A stretch of DNA of 64,000 bases from Thalassotalea eurytherma. GTDB lineage: Bacteria > Pseudomonadota > Gammaproteobacteria > Enterobacterales > Alteromonadaceae. The notes under the pieces are model-generated. The model saw nothing but the letters and a program-made list of their open reading frames with translations. It did no database searches and was not told the origin of the DNA. The translations under genes and the position numbers were made by a program. This document shows, in pieces, positions 25,607 to 35,829 of this stretch (positions are counted from its first letter, which is position 1; each line of letters begins with the position of its first letter). Location of the stretch: contig NZ_BSSU01000006.1 in NCBI RefSeq assembly GCF_030161415.1, positions 62,001 through 126,000 on the forward strand. Reading direction: 5' to 3'.

Positions 25607-27058
25607 ATGCTTAGAAGAACGAAAATCGTTGCAACGTTAGGCCCAGCAACAGACGATAAAGAAACGCTTAAAAAAGTATTGGCTGCTGGCGTAAACGTAG
25701 TTCGCCTTAACTTTTCACACGGTGCTCCTGAAGATCATATCAACCGTGCAAACATGGTACGTGAAATTTCAAAAGAACTTGGCGTTTACGTAGGTATTTT
25801 AGGTGACCTTCAAGGACCAAAAATTCGTGTTTCTACCTTTAAAGACAACAAAAAAATCCAGTTAGCCATTGGTGATAAATTTGAATTAGATGCAACATTA
25901 CCAAAGGGTGAAGGTTGCCAAGAAAAAGTGGGTATTGATTACAAACAGCTACCACAAGACGTTAGCACTGGTGATATCTTGTTACTTGATGACGGCCGTG
26001 TACAGCTAAAAGTATTATCGACTACTGATACCTCGGTCATGACTGAAGTAACCGTCGGTGGCCCACTTTCTAACAATAAAGGTATCAACCGCCAAGGCGG
26101 TGGTTTATCAGCAGCAGCACTAACAGATAAAGATAAAGCTGATATTAAGTTAGCAGCTAAAATTAAAACTGATTTCTTAGCTGTTTCTTTCCCTCGTGAT
26201 GCTGCAGATATGCGCGAAGCTCGTCTTTTAGCACAAGAAGCTGGTTGTGACACACGTTTAGTTGCAAAAGTAGAACGAGCTGAAGCAGTTGCAAGTGATG
26301 AAACCTTAGATGGTATTATTTTAGCATCTGATGTTGTTATGGTTGCCCGTGGCGATTTAGGTGTTGAAATTGGTGATGCTGAGTTAGTTGGTAAGCAAAA
26401 GCACATGATTGCGCGTGCTCGTCAGTTAAACCGTGCGGTTATTACAGCGACACAGATGATGGAGTCAATGATCAGTAGCCCAATGCCAACACGTGCTGAA
26501 GTTATGGATGTAGCTAACGCGGTATTAGATGGTACTGACGCAGTAATGTTAAGTGCTGAAACAGCCGCTGGTGATTTCCCGGTAGAAACTGTAGAAGCGA
26601 TGGCTAATGTTTGTTTAGGTGCGGAAAAACAACGTTCAGTAAATATTTCAAAACATCGTGTAGATCTCACCTTTACCGAAGTTTCTGAAACAATCGCCCT
26701 ATCAGCAATGTACGCAGCTAACCACTTAGACGGTGTTAAAGCTATTATTGCATTAACTGAGTCGGGTCAAACCAGTAAAGTGATGTCTCGTATCACTTCA
26801 GGTTTACCTATTTACTCGTTATCACGTCACAATAAAACATTAACTAAGACTGCGATTTATCGCGGTGTTTATCCTGTTGAATTTGATTCGCGTAGTTGTT
26901 CAAATGACAGCCTATCAAATGAAGTATTAAAACTTTTAACAGCAAGCAACGACCTAAACGTTGGCGATAAAGTTATCTTTACTCATGGTGACATGATGGA
27001 AACTGTTGGTGCTACAAACACGCTTAAAGTATTAAAAGTGACAAAAGCACACGTTTAA
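25607..27058 (+). CDS. pykA: Pyruvate kinase (PykA type)
   Basis: 483 residues. It converts phosphoenolpyruvate and ADP to pyruvate and ATP. Signatures are [12 protein letters not shown] at the N-terminus, [10 protein letters not shown] near 30, [13 protein letters not shown] near 245 with metal and substrate ligands, [28 protein letters not shown] as the family pattern near 280, and a C-terminal regulatory domain. Length and the hexR neighbour point to the PykA isozyme, not PykF. It joins the Entner-Doudoroff products to the rest of metabolism. Confidence 0.97.
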   Translation: MLRRTKIVATLGPATDDKETLKKVLAAGVNVVRLNFSHGAPEDHINRANMVREISKELGVYVGILGDLQGPKIRVSTFKDNKKIQLAIGDKFELDATLPKGEGCQEKVGIDYKQLPQDVSTGDILLLDDGRVQLKVLSTTDTSVMTEVTVGGPLSNNKGINRQGGGLSAAALTDKDKADIKLAAKIKTDFLAVSFPRDAADMREARLLAQEAGCDTRLVAKVERAEAVASDETLDGIILASDVVMVARGDLGVEIGDAELVGKQKHMIARARQLNRAVITATQMMESMISSPMPTRAEVMDVANAVLDGTDAVMLSAETAAGDFPVETVEAMANVCLGAEKQRSVNISKHRVDLTFTEVSETIALSAMYAANHLDGVKAIIALTESGQTSKVMSRITSGLPIYSLSRHNKTLTKTAIYRGVYPVEFDSRSCSNDSLSNEVLKLLTASNDLNVGDKVIFTHGDMMETVGATNTLKVLKVTKAHV

Positions 27059-27085
27059 TTTTTACAACGACATTTCGTTAAGTAT

Positions 27086-27113
27086 AAAAGCACAGTATTC
27101 ACTGTGCTTTTTT
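27086..27113 (+). terminator. Terminator after pykA
   Basis: AAAAGCACAGT, four-base loop, ACTGTGCTTTT and further T. Strong stem. Confidence 0.85.
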
Positions 27114-27444
27114 AATGCCTAAATTTTATTGTTTCAGAAAATATCATTCAGAAAACACCTTACCGATTTTAAGAAAAATTTCTTGCTCACAACCCTCCTC
27201 ATGGTAAAAATCACCTAGCTAATCCAGTTTAATTTTTAACCTTTGGTTTGCTTTTTTTCTTTGCATAATAACTGACATACGTCATAAAAATCGTTTCACC
27301 TCATCTCTTTATCCCCCGACAGAACAGTACGTTAACTAACATAGCAACAACTCCAAGGGTTACTAAAGCCATAATTAACTGCCCGCAAGGAATGTTAAGC
27401 AACCCTGAATTACCGAACTGTATTTCTATTACTTTAAGCATAGT
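27114..27444. other. Non-coding region before the 33-bp repeats
   Basis: No gene seen. AACCCTGAATTACCGAAC (27401-27418) on the opposite strand resembles the core of the 33-bp repeat units that follow (TCAGGGTT), and CCAAGGGTTA occurs near 27353. Confidence 0.4.
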
Positions 27445-27588
27445 GTGAGCACTTACAAAGAGTTATCAGGGTTACTTAATCTGACCTTTGCGGAGTTATC
27501 AGGGTTATCAACTATAGGCTCAGTGGAGGTGTCGGGGTTATTTAAGGTAGACAGTATAGAGTTATCAGGGTTACAATCAAAAGCGTAA
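27445..27588 (+). CDS. Possible 47-residue peptide made of 11-residue repeats
   Basis: Reading from GTG 27445, the 33-bp tandem repeat stays open and encodes four ELSGL/EVSGL cores at exact 11-residue spacing, then stops at TAA 27586-27588. The third unit differs in DNA (GAG GTG TCG GGG TTA) but only changes Leu to Val, a hint of selection on the protein. Against this, the ribosome site is poor, no ATG is available, and the peptide has no known relative. It could also be a decayed end of a longer gene or a DNA element whose 33-bp period happens to be a multiple of three. Confidence 0.25.
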   Translation: MSTYKELSGLLNLTFAELSGLSTIGSVEVSGLFKVDSIELSGLQSKA

Positions 27589-27591
27589 ACT
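27460..27591. repeat. Four tandem 33-bp repeats
   Basis: Units start at 27460, 27493, 27526 and 27559, exactly 33 bases apart. In each, the first 15 bases are conserved (GAGTTATCAGGGTTA in three, GAGGTGTCGGGGTTA in one) and the other 18 are different. The block ends 14 bases before the ATG of the HicB-like gene. It may be a set of binding sites or a repetitive peptide. Confidence 0.85.
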
Positions 27592-27605
27592 TTAGGAGTG
27601 TTTAA

Positions 27606-28013
27606 ATGAATTATCCGTTTTGTTTTTTACCAACGATTAGTGACGATAAGTTACTTGTGAACGTGCCCGATATTCCAGGTTGCCAAATTAGTGTGGCTAG
27701 CTTTGAAGAAGGTTTTTCTGCAGTAAAAAAAGCAATAGCTGAACACTTAGCTATTTTGGCCGAGTACGGTGAAGCAATTCCGCACGCAACTAATTTCACT
27801 GCCCTGCAGCAGCAGTTCGTTCAAAAGAATGTTTTGTTATGGGGAATGCATGAAATTGACATCACACCCTTCCTGGGTAAAAGCCAAAAGATAAATGTTA
27901 CGTTGCCAGAGTTACTGATTAAAAAAATTGATGATCGGGTCGCTATTTCAGGTGAATACCCTTCCCGTTCAGGATTTATCGCACAGGCGTGTTTAAAAGA
28001 GTTAAACGATTAA
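27606..28013 (+). CDS. HicB-like antitoxin-type protein, solitary
   Basis: 135 residues with AGGAG seven bases before ATG. Residues 1-70 form the HicB partial RNase H-like fold (LLVNVPDIPGCQISVASFEEGFSAVKKAI), and residues 90-133 a ribbon-helix-helix (INVTLPELLIKKIDDRV ... SRSGFIAQACLKEL) that binds DNA. In complete systems HicB neutralises a small HicA ribonuclease encoded next to it; no HicA-like frame is seen upstream or downstream. The ribbon-helix-helix could bind the 33-bp repeats just upstream as an autoregulator. Family assignment is good, toxin-antitoxin function doubtful here. Confidence 0.8.
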   Translation: MNYPFCFLPTISDDKLLVNVPDIPGCQISVASFEEGFSAVKKAIAEHLAILAEYGEAIPHATNFTALQQQFVQKNVLLWGMHEIDITPFLGKSQKINVTLPELLIKKIDDRVAISGEYPSRSGFIAQACLKELND

Positions 28014-28070
28014 TGCCTTAATGCTTGTTTCACGTTAAAATACAAAAGATAAGCTTTTCTTGGAATTATT

Positions 28071-28778
28071 ATGACAAATCAGAATTTATTATTATTAAGT
28101 AGTTCGCGCGTTGGTGATACGCCTTATTTATCTCATGCACTTGATATGATTAAAGATCATTTAGGTGAAGTTACCGAGCTTCTTTTTATTCCTTATGCTG
28201 GCGTTACAATTAACTATGATGAATATACACAGATGGTTCAGTCAGCTCTTAACGATAAAAACATTAAGGTTGTTGGCATTCATAGTCATGCCGATCCAGT
28301 AAATGCAATAAAGAATGCACAAGCTATCGCTGTTGGTGGTGGTAATACGTTTAGGCTTTTACATCAACTGTATGAAAACAAACTAATAGACGCGATTCAA
28401 GATCGTGTTAGTCATGGTATGCCATATATTGGTTGGAGTGCTGGCTCGAACGTTGCTGGTGCAACTATTCGTACCACCAACGATATGCCAATTATTGAAC
28501 CGCCAAGTTTTAATGCCTTGAAGTTGGTGAATTTTCAGATAAACCCACATTATACAGACTACACACCACCAGGTCATAACGGTGAAACGCGTGAACAACG
28601 TCTACAAGAGTTTATGGTATTGAATCCAACAACAGAAATCGTTGGTATTGTAGAAGGTACAGCGTTAAAAATGACCGGTGAAACTATTACATTAATTGGT
28701 GGTAAAGCTGGCTACTTATTTTTAGACGGTAAGAAAACTGAAATTGAAGACGGTTATGAGTTAACCGCCATCAACTAA
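28071..28778 (+). CDS. pepE: Dipeptidase E (alpha-aspartyl dipeptidase)
   Basis: 235 residues of peptidase family S51. It cleaves dipeptides with N-terminal aspartate. The nucleophile motif GWSAGSNVAG near 122 and AVGGGNTFRLLHQLYE near 85 are present, and the length equals that of enteric PepE. It is monocistronic, 57 bases after the HicB-like gene, and convergent with bioD. Confidence 0.93.
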   Translation: MTNQNLLLLSSSRVGDTPYLSHALDMIKDHLGEVTELLFIPYAGVTINYDEYTQMVQSALNDKNIKVVGIHSHADPVNAIKNAQAIAVGGGNTFRLLHQLYENKLIDAIQDRVSHGMPYIGWSAGSNVAGATIRTTNDMPIIEPPSFNALKLVNFQINPHYTDYTPPGHNGETREQRLQEFMVLNPTTEIVGIVEGTALKMTGETITLIGGKAGYLFLDGKKTEIEDGYELTAIN

Positions 28779-28790
28779 GTAACATAAAAT

Positions 28791-29456
28791 TTAAATGAGC
28801 TGGTCAATAGATAAATACGAACACGCTTCGTCTATTGACTGGCATTTAGGTACCACACCTAAACAAGGCGCTGATAATAACTTGTTCAATTGTGATAAAT
28901 TCTCTTCTTGATACAACATGTCTTCAATACAATTTGCAACCCAACCGACAACAATTAAGCCATCTTGAACAATAGATTCAAATGTCAGTCGGGCATGATT
29001 TAAACACCCTAATTTCATATTAACGACGAGTACAACAGCTTGCTGTGTCGACTTAGCAAAATCTGACAAAAACTCGCCATTCCCTAAAGGTAATCGCCAA
29101 CCACCCGCTCCTTCAGTAATCATGTATTGCGCTGAGTTATCCACTAGTTTTTCAAAATGAGATTGAATGTCATTTGTTGTAATCGATACGCCGAGCTGTG
29201 CTGCGGCAATATGTGGCGCAATAGGCTCTTGAAATGCGATGGGGTTTACGTCGCTGATAGATTGTTGAGCATTACAATACTTGGCAAGTAATGCTGCATC
29301 TTCATTCACTAATTGGCCATTTAATAACTCACAACCAGCAGAGACCGGTTTAAAGCCCTTAACCTGACCGTGCTGACCAAGATTTTTAGCTATCGCACAA
29401 GCGATAAAGGTTTTTCCTGCGTCTGTATCAGTCGCAGTAATAAAGTATTTTTTCAT
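28791..29456 (-). CDS. bioD: Dethiobiotin synthetase
   Basis: 221 residues. It carboxylates and closes the ureido ring of 7,8-diaminopelargonic acid with ATP and CO2. The P-loop ITATDTDAGKTFIACA lies at 8-20, followed by KGFKPVSAG near 38 and TEGAGGWRLPL near 117. Last gene of bioB-bioF-bioC-bioD on the minus strand; two bases separate it from bioC. Confidence 0.96.
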   Translation of the reverse strand: MKKYFITATDTDAGKTFIACAIAKNLGQHGQVKGFKPVSAGCELLNGQLVNEDAALLAKYCNAQQSISDVNPIAFQEPIAPHIAAAQLGVSITTNDIQSHFEKLVDNSAQYMITEGAGGWRLPLGNGEFLSDFAKSTQQAVVLVVNMKLGCLNHARLTFESIVQDGLIVVGWVANCIEDMLYQEENLSQLNKLLSAPCLGVVPKCQSIDEACSYLSIDQLI

Positions 29457-29458
29457 AT

Positions 29459-30244
29459 TTAGAAGTTTAGTTTTACTAACATTGCTGAATAAAGGGCATA
29501 TGTCGCTGGGTAAATACCACTAGGTTCTTGAAAGTCGCTGTAAGCCTGTGTCATTTTGCGCCACTTGTCTTTGCCCGCTAAGCCTTTCTTTTCCTTATCG
29601 GGCACATGGTTTGCGCCCAGGCCTTTTAATTCATGAGCTAGGTGTAAAACGCTCTCATATTCTAGTGAAATATCTTGTTGTTTGGCGTCTAACACTTCCA
29701 TTTCCACAGATTCAAAATCGGTAGCCAATTCTTCAGCCGATTTGAAATCGATGACATGTTTTTCATCATCAACCTGAGCCCATGAAGACTTTAATTCGAA
29801 TAAAGTACCATCAGTTAAGGTTGAAACAATAAAGATACCGCCTGGCTTAAGCACTCTGTTTATTTCTGCAAGCAAAGTCGTTAACGGCTGACACCATTGA
29901 ATGACCAAATTGGAATAAATAACATCTAGGCTATTATCTTGAAAAGGTAATGACATAGCATTGGCGTTAACCAAATTAATGTGTTGATCACGGTTTTCTT
30001 TCGTATAACTAAGCATATCTTTTGATAAATCTAAGCCAATTACTTGCTTATAACGCTTAGCTAAAACATCAGAGAAAAAGCCCGTCCCGCAACCTAAATC
30101 AAGTACGGTTAAATCATGTCGATTGGGTAACCAAGGTAATAAATGTTTACCTGAAAAGCGTTGAAGTCTTGCTGATACATCGTAAGAGGACGATGCTGAA
30201 CCAAAGTTTTGCGCAATTTTTTGTTGTTGATGCTTTAATACCAC
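29459..30244 (-). CDS. bioC: Malonyl-ACP O-methyltransferase
   Basis: 261 residues. It methylates malonyl-ACP to start pimelate synthesis in the fatty-acid pathway. The SAM-binding motif LDLGCGTGFFSDVLA near 47, IGLDLSKDML near 69 and the post-core VIYSNLVIQWCQPL near 110 are typical of BioC. The start codon overlaps the bioF stop, so translation is coupled. No bioH is present in this window; it must be elsewhere or replaced. Confidence 0.95.
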   Translation of the reverse strand: MVLKHQQQKIAQNFGSASSSYDVSARLQRFSGKHLLPWLPNRHDLTVLDLGCGTGFFSDVLAKRYKQVIGLDLSKDMLSYTKENRDQHINLVNANAMSLPFQDNSLDVIYSNLVIQWCQPLTTLLAEINRVLKPGGIFIVSTLTDGTLFELKSSWAQVDDEKHVIDFKSAEELATDFESVEMEVLDAKQQDISLEYESVLHLAHELKGLGANHVPDKEKKGLAGKDKWRKMTQAYSDFQEPSGIYPATYALYSAMLVKLNF

Positions 30245-31392
30245 TACACCATAGCCTTGTTTATATTTTCCGCTAACCTAATGATATCCCTAGCATTATG
30301 GTTTTGACAAATTGTAACGCGTAACCTAGAAGTTCCCTTAGGTACCGTTGGAGGTCTAATAGCGCTAACCCAAAAGCCCTCTTTTTTTAGTTTCTCACTT
30401 ACACTTAGCGCTTTATCTTCATCGCCGATAACTATCGCATGTATCGACGAATCATTTGGTAAAAGCGTGATAGAAGAGTCTAGCTTACTTTTGAATAATT
30501 GGCTTAATTCCTGAACCTTTTCCCTACGCCAATGCTCTTTTTGAATTAACTTTATGCTCGTTAACGTTGACCAAGCAACAGCCGGTGAGATTGCCGTTGA
30601 ATAAATGTATTCTCTTGAAAAGTTAATTAAGTAATCAAATAAGTTTTTATCGCAGCCTATAAATGCGCCTTGGGTTGCTATTGCCTTCCCAAATGTTCCC
30701 ATTGTAATGTCACTTTGACAAAGACTAGCGCCACCCTCACCTTGTTGTCCTAGAACACCTAAACCATGAGCATCATCAACATATAACATCGCGTTGTATT
30801 TTGCGGATAATTGTTTGATTTCAGTTAATGGCGCACAGTCACCATCCATCGAAAATACACTTTCTGTGACAACAAGTTGATTGTCGCGTTCAGCCTGCAA
30901 TAACTTATTTAGGTGTGATGGATCGTTGTGCTTAAATCGCTTGACTGGATTTTGATTGCCAACACTCGCTAATCTTGCGCCATCTATCAGCGATGCATGA
31001 CTGAGTTTATCGAGGTATAGCTTAGTGCCAGCGTGTTTTAATGCTTGCAAGGTGCCAAGGTTAGCGGCAAAGCCTGAGCTAAACAGTAAACAGCGCTCTT
31101 TGTTTTGCCATTGACAAATTTCATTTTCCAATGCCTGATGAGCATAGCTGTACCCTGTTACCAACGAGGAGCTACAACTACTCGTCCCAAACTGTTTAGC
31201 GCCATCACACAGTGCTTGATTGATTGATTGGTGATTGTTTAAACCAAGGTAATCATTACTTGAAAAATTAACATATTGCTTGTTGTTAACGCTAATCAGT
31301 TGTTGATCGATGGTTTCAATACAATGACGACGCCTAAATTGGTTATTTTGGCGTCGCTCATCAAGTGTTGATGTTAAAAAGGTAAAGCTCAA
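30244..31392 (-). CDS. bioF: 8-amino-7-oxononanoate synthase
   Basis: 382 residues. A PLP enzyme that condenses pimeloyl-ACP with alanine. NFSSNDYLGL near 42, YVDDAHGLGVLG near 204 with the PLP aspartate and histidine, and TFGKAIATQGAFIG near 232 with the PLP lysine are visible. It lies 14 bases after bioB and overlaps bioC by one base. Confidence 0.96.
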   Translation of the reverse strand: MSFTFLTSTLDERRQNNQFRRRHCIETIDQQLISVNNKQYVNFSSNDYLGLNNHQSINQALCDGAKQFGTSSCSSSLVTGYSYAHQALENEICQWQNKERCLLFSSGFAANLGTLQALKHAGTKLYLDKLSHASLIDGARLASVGNQNPVKRFKHNDPSHLNKLLQAERDNQLVVTESVFSMDGDCAPLTEIKQLSAKYNAMLYVDDAHGLGVLGQQGEGGASLCQSDITMGTFGKAIATQGAFIGCDKNLFDYLINFSREYIYSTAISPAVAWSTLTSIKLIQKEHWRREKVQELSQLFKSKLDSSITLLPNDSSIHAIVIGDEDKALSVSEKLKKEGFWVSAIRPPTVPKGTSRLRVTICQNHNARDIIRLAENINKAMV

Positions 31393-31406
31393 ATTAAACC
31401 TAACAA

Positions 31407-32495
31407 CTACTCAGCGTTGTAAAATAAATCAGTATTTTGATTATCTACAATTTTTGCATGAATTTGAGCAGATTCTTGATCTTCAGATTCAATGCTATCT
31501 ACTGTTTCAGTATTAATACCTAACTTTTTGAACAACAAAATATCTTGATTTGTTTCTGGATTAGCTGTGGTAAGTAACTTACAGCCATAGAAAATTGAGT
31601 TTGCACCAGCCAGGAAACACATAGATTGCATTTGTTCATTCATTGCTTCGCGTCCTGCTGACAGTCGAACATGACTTTTCGGCATCATAATACGAGCAAC
31701 TGCGATATTTTTAATAAACTCAAAATGATCGAGATCTTCAACATCAGCTAATGGCGTGCCTTCAATCTTAACAAGCATATTCATTGGTACGCTGTCAGGG
31801 TGCTTAGGTAAGTTTGCTAATTGGCTCAACAAAGAGATGCGATCTGTTGCCTTCTCCCCTAAACCTAGGATCCCGCCACTACACACTTTCATTCCCGAGT
31901 TTCTTACATTTTCTAGGGTATCTAAGCGATCTTGGAACGTACGTGTCGTAATAATTGAATTGTAATGCTCAGGTGATGTATCAAGGTTATGATTATAGTA
32001 ATCTAACCCTGCGTCACTTAACTCTTTCGCTTGTTCTTCAGATAACATACCTAATGTCATACAAGTTTCTAAGCCTAATTCTTTTACACCTTTCACCATT
32101 TCTTTGACATAAGGCATATCTCTGGCTTTAGGGTTACGCCATGCAGCGCCCATACAAAAACGCGTTGAACCTTGATTTTTTGCCGCTTGCGCAGCTTCTA
32201 GTACTTTTTCAACTTCAAGTAGACGTTCTTTATCGATATCTGTTTTATAGCGTGCACTTTGAGAGCAGTATTTACAATCTTCTGGGCAGGCACCTGTTTT
32301 TATTGATAACAATGTACTGACTTGTACTTCGTTGGGATTAAAATGTTGGCGATGTACCATTTGAGCATAGAACATTAAATCATTAAAAGGTAAATCGAAT
32401 AAGGCTTGCACTTCTGCGTTAGTCCAATTATTGCGAATTGCACCTAGTTCAAAATTTAATGAAGTCGATTGAGAAAGTGAATTTAACTGAGACAT
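31407..32495 (-). CDS. bioB: Biotin synthase
   Basis: 362 residues. A radical-SAM enzyme inserting sulfur into dethiobiotin. The [11 protein letters not shown] motif near 69-78 holds the 4Fe-4S cluster, and later cysteines and the RLSAGRE segment near 267 mark the second cluster region. First gene of bioBFCD, divergent from bioA across an 86-base space that should contain shared promoters and a BirA operator. Confidence 0.97.
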   Translation of the reverse strand: MSQLNSLSQSTSLNFELGAIRNNWTNAEVQALFDLPFNDLMFYAQMVHRQHFNPNEVQVSTLLSIKTGACPEDCKYCSQSARYKTDIDKERLLEVEKVLEAAQAAKNQGSTRFCMGAAWRNPKARDMPYVKEMVKGVKELGLETCMTLGMLSEEQAKELSDAGLDYYNHNLDTSPEHYNSIITTRTFQDRLDTLENVRNSGMKVCSGGILGLGEKATDRISLLSQLANLPKHPDSVPMNMLVKIEGTPLADVEDLDHFEFIKNIAVARIMMPKSHVRLSAGREAMNEQMQSMCFLAGANSIFYGCKLLTTANPETNQDILLFKKLGINTETVDSIESEDQESAQIHAKIVDNQNTDLFYNAE

Positions 32496-32548
32496 GTTCT
32501 TGATTGTAATTAAGCTAATTTGCGGTTAGTCTACCCTCCATTTCGTTA

Positions 32549-32582
32549 TTGTCAACGCACCAACCACAACAAAGTTTACTAA
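32549..32582. promoter_or_regulatory. Weak BirA operator candidate
   Basis: TTGTCAACG (32549-32557) and GTTTAC (32574-32579) resemble the two arms of the BirA box TTGTAAACC-N16-GGTTTACAA, with a spacer one base shorter and several mismatches. The location between bioB and bioA fits; the right arm touches the bioA start codon. Confidence 0.35.
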
Positions 32583-33883
32583 TGATTAAATCTTATACAG
32601 AGCTTTTAGAGTTTGATAAAAATCATATTTGGCATCCATATACGTCGATGACTAATCCATTGCCTTCATATTTCGTAAAAAGTGCTGAAGGTTGCGAACT
32701 GATGCTAGCTGATGATACGAAACTTATCGATGGCATGTCCTCTTGGTGGGCGGTTATTCACGGTTATAATCATCCAACGTTAAATAGCGCGCTGATTGAC
32801 CAAAGCACTAAAATGAGTCATGTCATGTTTGGTGGTATCACCCACCAAAGTGCGATTGAACTATCACAAAGACTTGTTGCTCTCACACCACCGTCACTTG
32901 AAAAAGTCTTCATCAGTGATTCAGGCTCTGTTTCCGTTGAGGTCGCAATTAAAATGGCCATTCAATATTGGCATTCATTAGGTAAGCCGAGTAAGAGCAA
33001 ATTATTAACGGTAAAAAATGGCTACCATGGCGATACTTTTGCAGCTATGGGGGTTTGTGATCCTGTAAACGGTATGCACACTATGTTTGAATCTGTGCTT
33101 GCTAAAAACATTTTTGCACCCGCACCACAAACACGCTTTGATGAACAATGGCAAGCAAATGATATTGATGAACTATCAGAATTGTTCGCAACTCATCATC
33201 ATAATTTAGCCGCATTTATTATAGAGCCTATTGTTCAAGGCGCTGGTGGTATGAAAATTTATCATCCAGAGTTTTTAAAAGCCTGTGAACAGCTTTGCCA
33301 ACGTTACAATGTATTGTTTATTGTAGATGAAATAGCCACGGGCTTTGGGCGAACAGGTAAATTGTTTGCGTGTGAATGGGCAAATGTAGTGCCTGATATT
33401 CTTTGTTTGGGTAAAGCAATCACTGGTGGTTATATGTCGTTAGCGGCAACACTGTCTACGAAAAAAGTAGCAGAAACGATTAGCCAAGGTGATGCAGGCT
33501 GTTTCATGCACGGACCTACTTTTATGGCTAACCCTCTTGCTTGTGCGGTTGCTAATGCATCATTAAGTTTACTAATGGAAAATAATTGGCAACATCAAGT
33601 AAGCAAAATAGAAGCAACACTCACATCACAATTGCTCCCTCTTAAAGCGCATCCACGTGTTTTAGATACTCGCGTGCTTGGTGCAATCGGTGTTGTCGAG
33701 GCGAAAACACCTGTCAATGTTGCCAATATTCAAAAACGTTTTGTCGAGCTAGGTGTGTGGATCCGCCCTTTTGGTAAATTAATTTATATCATGCCGCCAT
33801 TTGTTATTAGCACAGAACAATTGGAAAAACTGATCCGTGCGATAACCATTGTCTTAGATGAAGAGGGCTGCTTCGTTAATTAA
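32582..33883 (+). CDS. bioA: Adenosylmethionine-8-amino-7-oxononanoate aminotransferase
   Basis: 433 residues from ATG 32582; an upstream TTG (32549) would overlap the proposed operator and has no family support. It makes 7,8-diaminopelargonic acid using S-adenosylmethionine as amino donor. [12 protein letters not shown] near the start, [12 protein letters not shown] near 52, [14 protein letters not shown] near 240 and [12 protein letters not shown] near 270 with the PLP lysine are diagnostic. It ends in an eight-base overlap with the convergent membrane protein gene. Confidence 0.96.
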   Translation: MIKSYTELLEFDKNHIWHPYTSMTNPLPSYFVKSAEGCELMLADDTKLIDGMSSWWAVIHGYNHPTLNSALIDQSTKMSHVMFGGITHQSAIELSQRLVALTPPSLEKVFISDSGSVSVEVAIKMAIQYWHSLGKPSKSKLLTVKNGYHGDTFAAMGVCDPVNGMHTMFESVLAKNIFAPAPQTRFDEQWQANDIDELSELFATHHHNLAAFIIEPIVQGAGGMKIYHPEFLKACEQLCQRYNVLFIVDEIATGFGRTGKLFACEWANVVPDILCLGKAITGGYMSLAATLSTKKVAETISQGDAGCFMHGPTFMANPLACAVANASLSLLMENNWQHQVSKIEATLTSQLLPLKAHPRVLDTRVLGAIGVVEAKTPVNVANIQKRFVELGVWIRPFGKLIYIMPPFVISTEQLEKLIRAITIVLDEEGCFVN

Positions 33884-34238
33884 CGTGCAATAGAAGATAG
33901 GTCACCCAGGCTACAATAATCACCATCAGTAACTTGACGTAGAAATTCCGATTGTCTGTTGCGCGCCGAGCACGGTACCTGTTTACCAGAACAGAAATAT
34001 AGCTTAATAGTGCAGCGGTCCATAAGGTAATATATAAATACGTGGTTAAAGGTTTAATCCAAAACTTTCTAACTTCAAGATCATGATATCGAACCAAGCC
34101 AAAATCAGTTTCTGGTGCTGCATAGTGCGAAACAATCAATGCAACAATAAATAAAGACCATGCGATAACAGCTAGAATTCGAGCAATTTTTACCCAAAAA
34201 TCATCTTCGCTTCGTCGTTCTTCACCTTGCCAGGCCAT
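33876..34238 (-). CDS. Small inner-membrane protein, unknown function
   Basis: 120 residues with three predicted membrane spans: about 18-40 ([16 protein letters not shown]), 67-87 ([19 protein letters not shown]) and 102-118 ([17 protein letters not shown]). The N-terminus is charged ([12 protein letters not shown]). No family is recognised with certainty. It is convergent with bioA, overlapping its end, and divergent from asnS. Confidence 0.7.
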   Translation of the reverse strand: MAWQGEERRSEDDFWVKIARILAVIAWSLFIVALIVSHYAAPETDFGLVRYHDLEVRKFWIKPLTTYLYITLWTAALLSYISVLVNRYRARRATDNRNFYVKLLMVIIVAWVTYLLLHVN

Positions 34239-34372
34239 AAACTTCCTTCAATTGTTTTATTTTTTATTATTATCCTACAAATTTAACAACTTTTACTTGT
34301 TAAACGCAAACGCCGAGGTAACATATCCCTCTTATTTATCGATGTAAATTATTTTAATTAAAGAGGTCATCA

Positions 34373-35773
34373 ATGTCAGTTATTTCTATTACTGATGTCT
34401 TAGCAGGTAAATACCCTGTAGGCGAATCTATCAGCGTTCACGGCTGGATTAGAACTCGTCGTGATTCAAAAGCTGGAATTTCATTTTTAGCAGTACACGA
34501 CGGCTCATGTTTCGACGCAATTCAAGCTATCGTGCCTAATGACCTAAATAATTACGAATCTGAAGTTCAAAAGTTAACGACGGGTTGTTCAGTAAAAGTG
34601 ACCGGTATATTGGTTGAGTCTCCTGGTAAAGGTCAAGCGTTCGAAATTCAAGCAACAGCCGTTGAAGTGTTAGGTTTTGTTGAAGATCCAGATACTTACC
34701 CAATGGCAGCTAAACGCCACAGTCTTGAGTTTTTAAGAGAACAAGGTCACTTACGTGCACGTACAAATATCGGTGGTGCAACAACACGTGTAAGAAATAC
34801 ACTTGCTCAAGCCCTACACCGCTTCTTCCACGAGAAAGGCTATTACTGGATCAGCACACCATTGATTACCGGCAGTGACTGTGAAGGTGCAGGTGAAATG
34901 TTCCGCGTAAGTACATTAGATATGGAAAACTTACCGCGTACTGAAAAAGGTGATATTGATTTTGCGGAAGACTTTTTTGGTAAAGAAACCTTTTTAACGG
35001 TATCGGGCCAGTTAAATGTTGAAACATACGCTTGTGCATTATCAAAGGTATACACTTTTGGCCCAACATTCCGTGCCGAAAATTCAAATACCTCTCGTCA
35101 TTTAGCTGAATTCTGGATGGTTGAGCCTGAATTAGCATTTGCTCACCTTTGCGATGCCGCTGACTTAGCAGAAGAAATGCTGAAATATGTTTTCAAAGCA
35201 TTACTAGAAGAACGCCCAGACGATATGGCCTTTTTCCAACAGCGAGTTGATAAAACCGTTTTAGATCGTTTAAACAACGTGATTAGTGCAGATTTTGTTC
35301 GTATGGATTACACAGATGCCATTGAGATATTGCAAAACTGTGGTAAGAAATTTGAAAACCCAGTGTCTTGGGGTGTAGATTTGAACTCAGAGCATGAGCG
35401 TTACTTAGCTGAAGAACATGTTGGTGGGCCAGTTGTATTGCAAAACTACCCTAAAGACATCAAGTCTTTCTATATGCGTTTGAATGACGATGGCAAAACA
35501 GTTGCTGCGATGGATATTTTAGCACCAGGTATTGGTGAAATTATTGGTGGTAGCGAACGTGAAGAGCGTATTGAGGTGTTAGACAAACGTTTAGCAGAAA
35601 TGAACTTAGATCCTGCCGACTATGCTTGGTATCGCGATCTTCGTCGTTACGGCACAGTGCCACATTCAGGTTTTGGATTAGGTTTCGAGCGCTTAGTTGC
35701 TTATGCTACAGGTATTGGCAATATTCGCGATACGATCCCATTCCCGCGTGCACCTAAAACAGCAGCATTTTAA
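34373..35773 (+). CDS. asnS: Asparaginyl-tRNA synthetase
   Basis: 466 residues, identical in length to the enteric enzyme. It charges tRNA-Asn. The N-terminal OB fold ([25 protein letters not shown], about 22-45) and class II motifs are clear: [26 protein letters not shown] (motif 1 region), [21 protein letters not shown] (motif 2) and [15 protein letters not shown] (motif 3). AAAGAGG precedes the start. A strong terminator at 35792 ends it. Confidence 0.98.
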   Translation: MSVISITDVLAGKYPVGESISVHGWIRTRRDSKAGISFLAVHDGSCFDAIQAIVPNDLNNYESEVQKLTTGCSVKVTGILVESPGKGQAFEIQATAVEVLGFVEDPDTYPMAAKRHSLEFLREQGHLRARTNIGGATTRVRNTLAQALHRFFHEKGYYWISTPLITGSDCEGAGEMFRVSTLDMENLPRTEKGDIDFAEDFFGKETFLTVSGQLNVETYACALSKVYTFGPTFRAENSNTSRHLAEFWMVEPELAFAHLCDAADLAEEMLKYVFKALLEERPDDMAFFQQRVDKTVLDRLNNVISADFVRMDYTDAIEILQNCGKKFENPVSWGVDLNSEHERYLAEEHVGGPVVLQNYPKDIKSFYMRLNDDGKTVAAMDILAPGIGEIIGGSEREERIEVLDKRLAEMNLDPADYAWYRDLRRYGTVPHSGFGLGFERLVAYATGIGNIRDTIPFPRAPKTAAF

Positions 35774-35791
35774 TTTAGTTTAAAACTTATT

Positions 35792-35828
35792 AAAAAGCTC
35801 AGCGTTGTTATCAGCGCTGAGCTTTTTT
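35792..35828. terminator. Bidirectional terminator, asnS and nitroreductase
   Basis: AGCTCAGCG (35796-35804) pairs with CGCTGAGCT (35815-35823); A run on the left and T run on the right serve both converging genes. Confidence 0.85.
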
Positions 35829-35829
35829 A

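Noticed and set aside
27460-27591. CRISPR-like array
   Set aside because: Only 15 conserved bases per unit, 18-base variable parts, four units and no cas gene nearby. Too short for a CRISPR repeat-spacer pattern.
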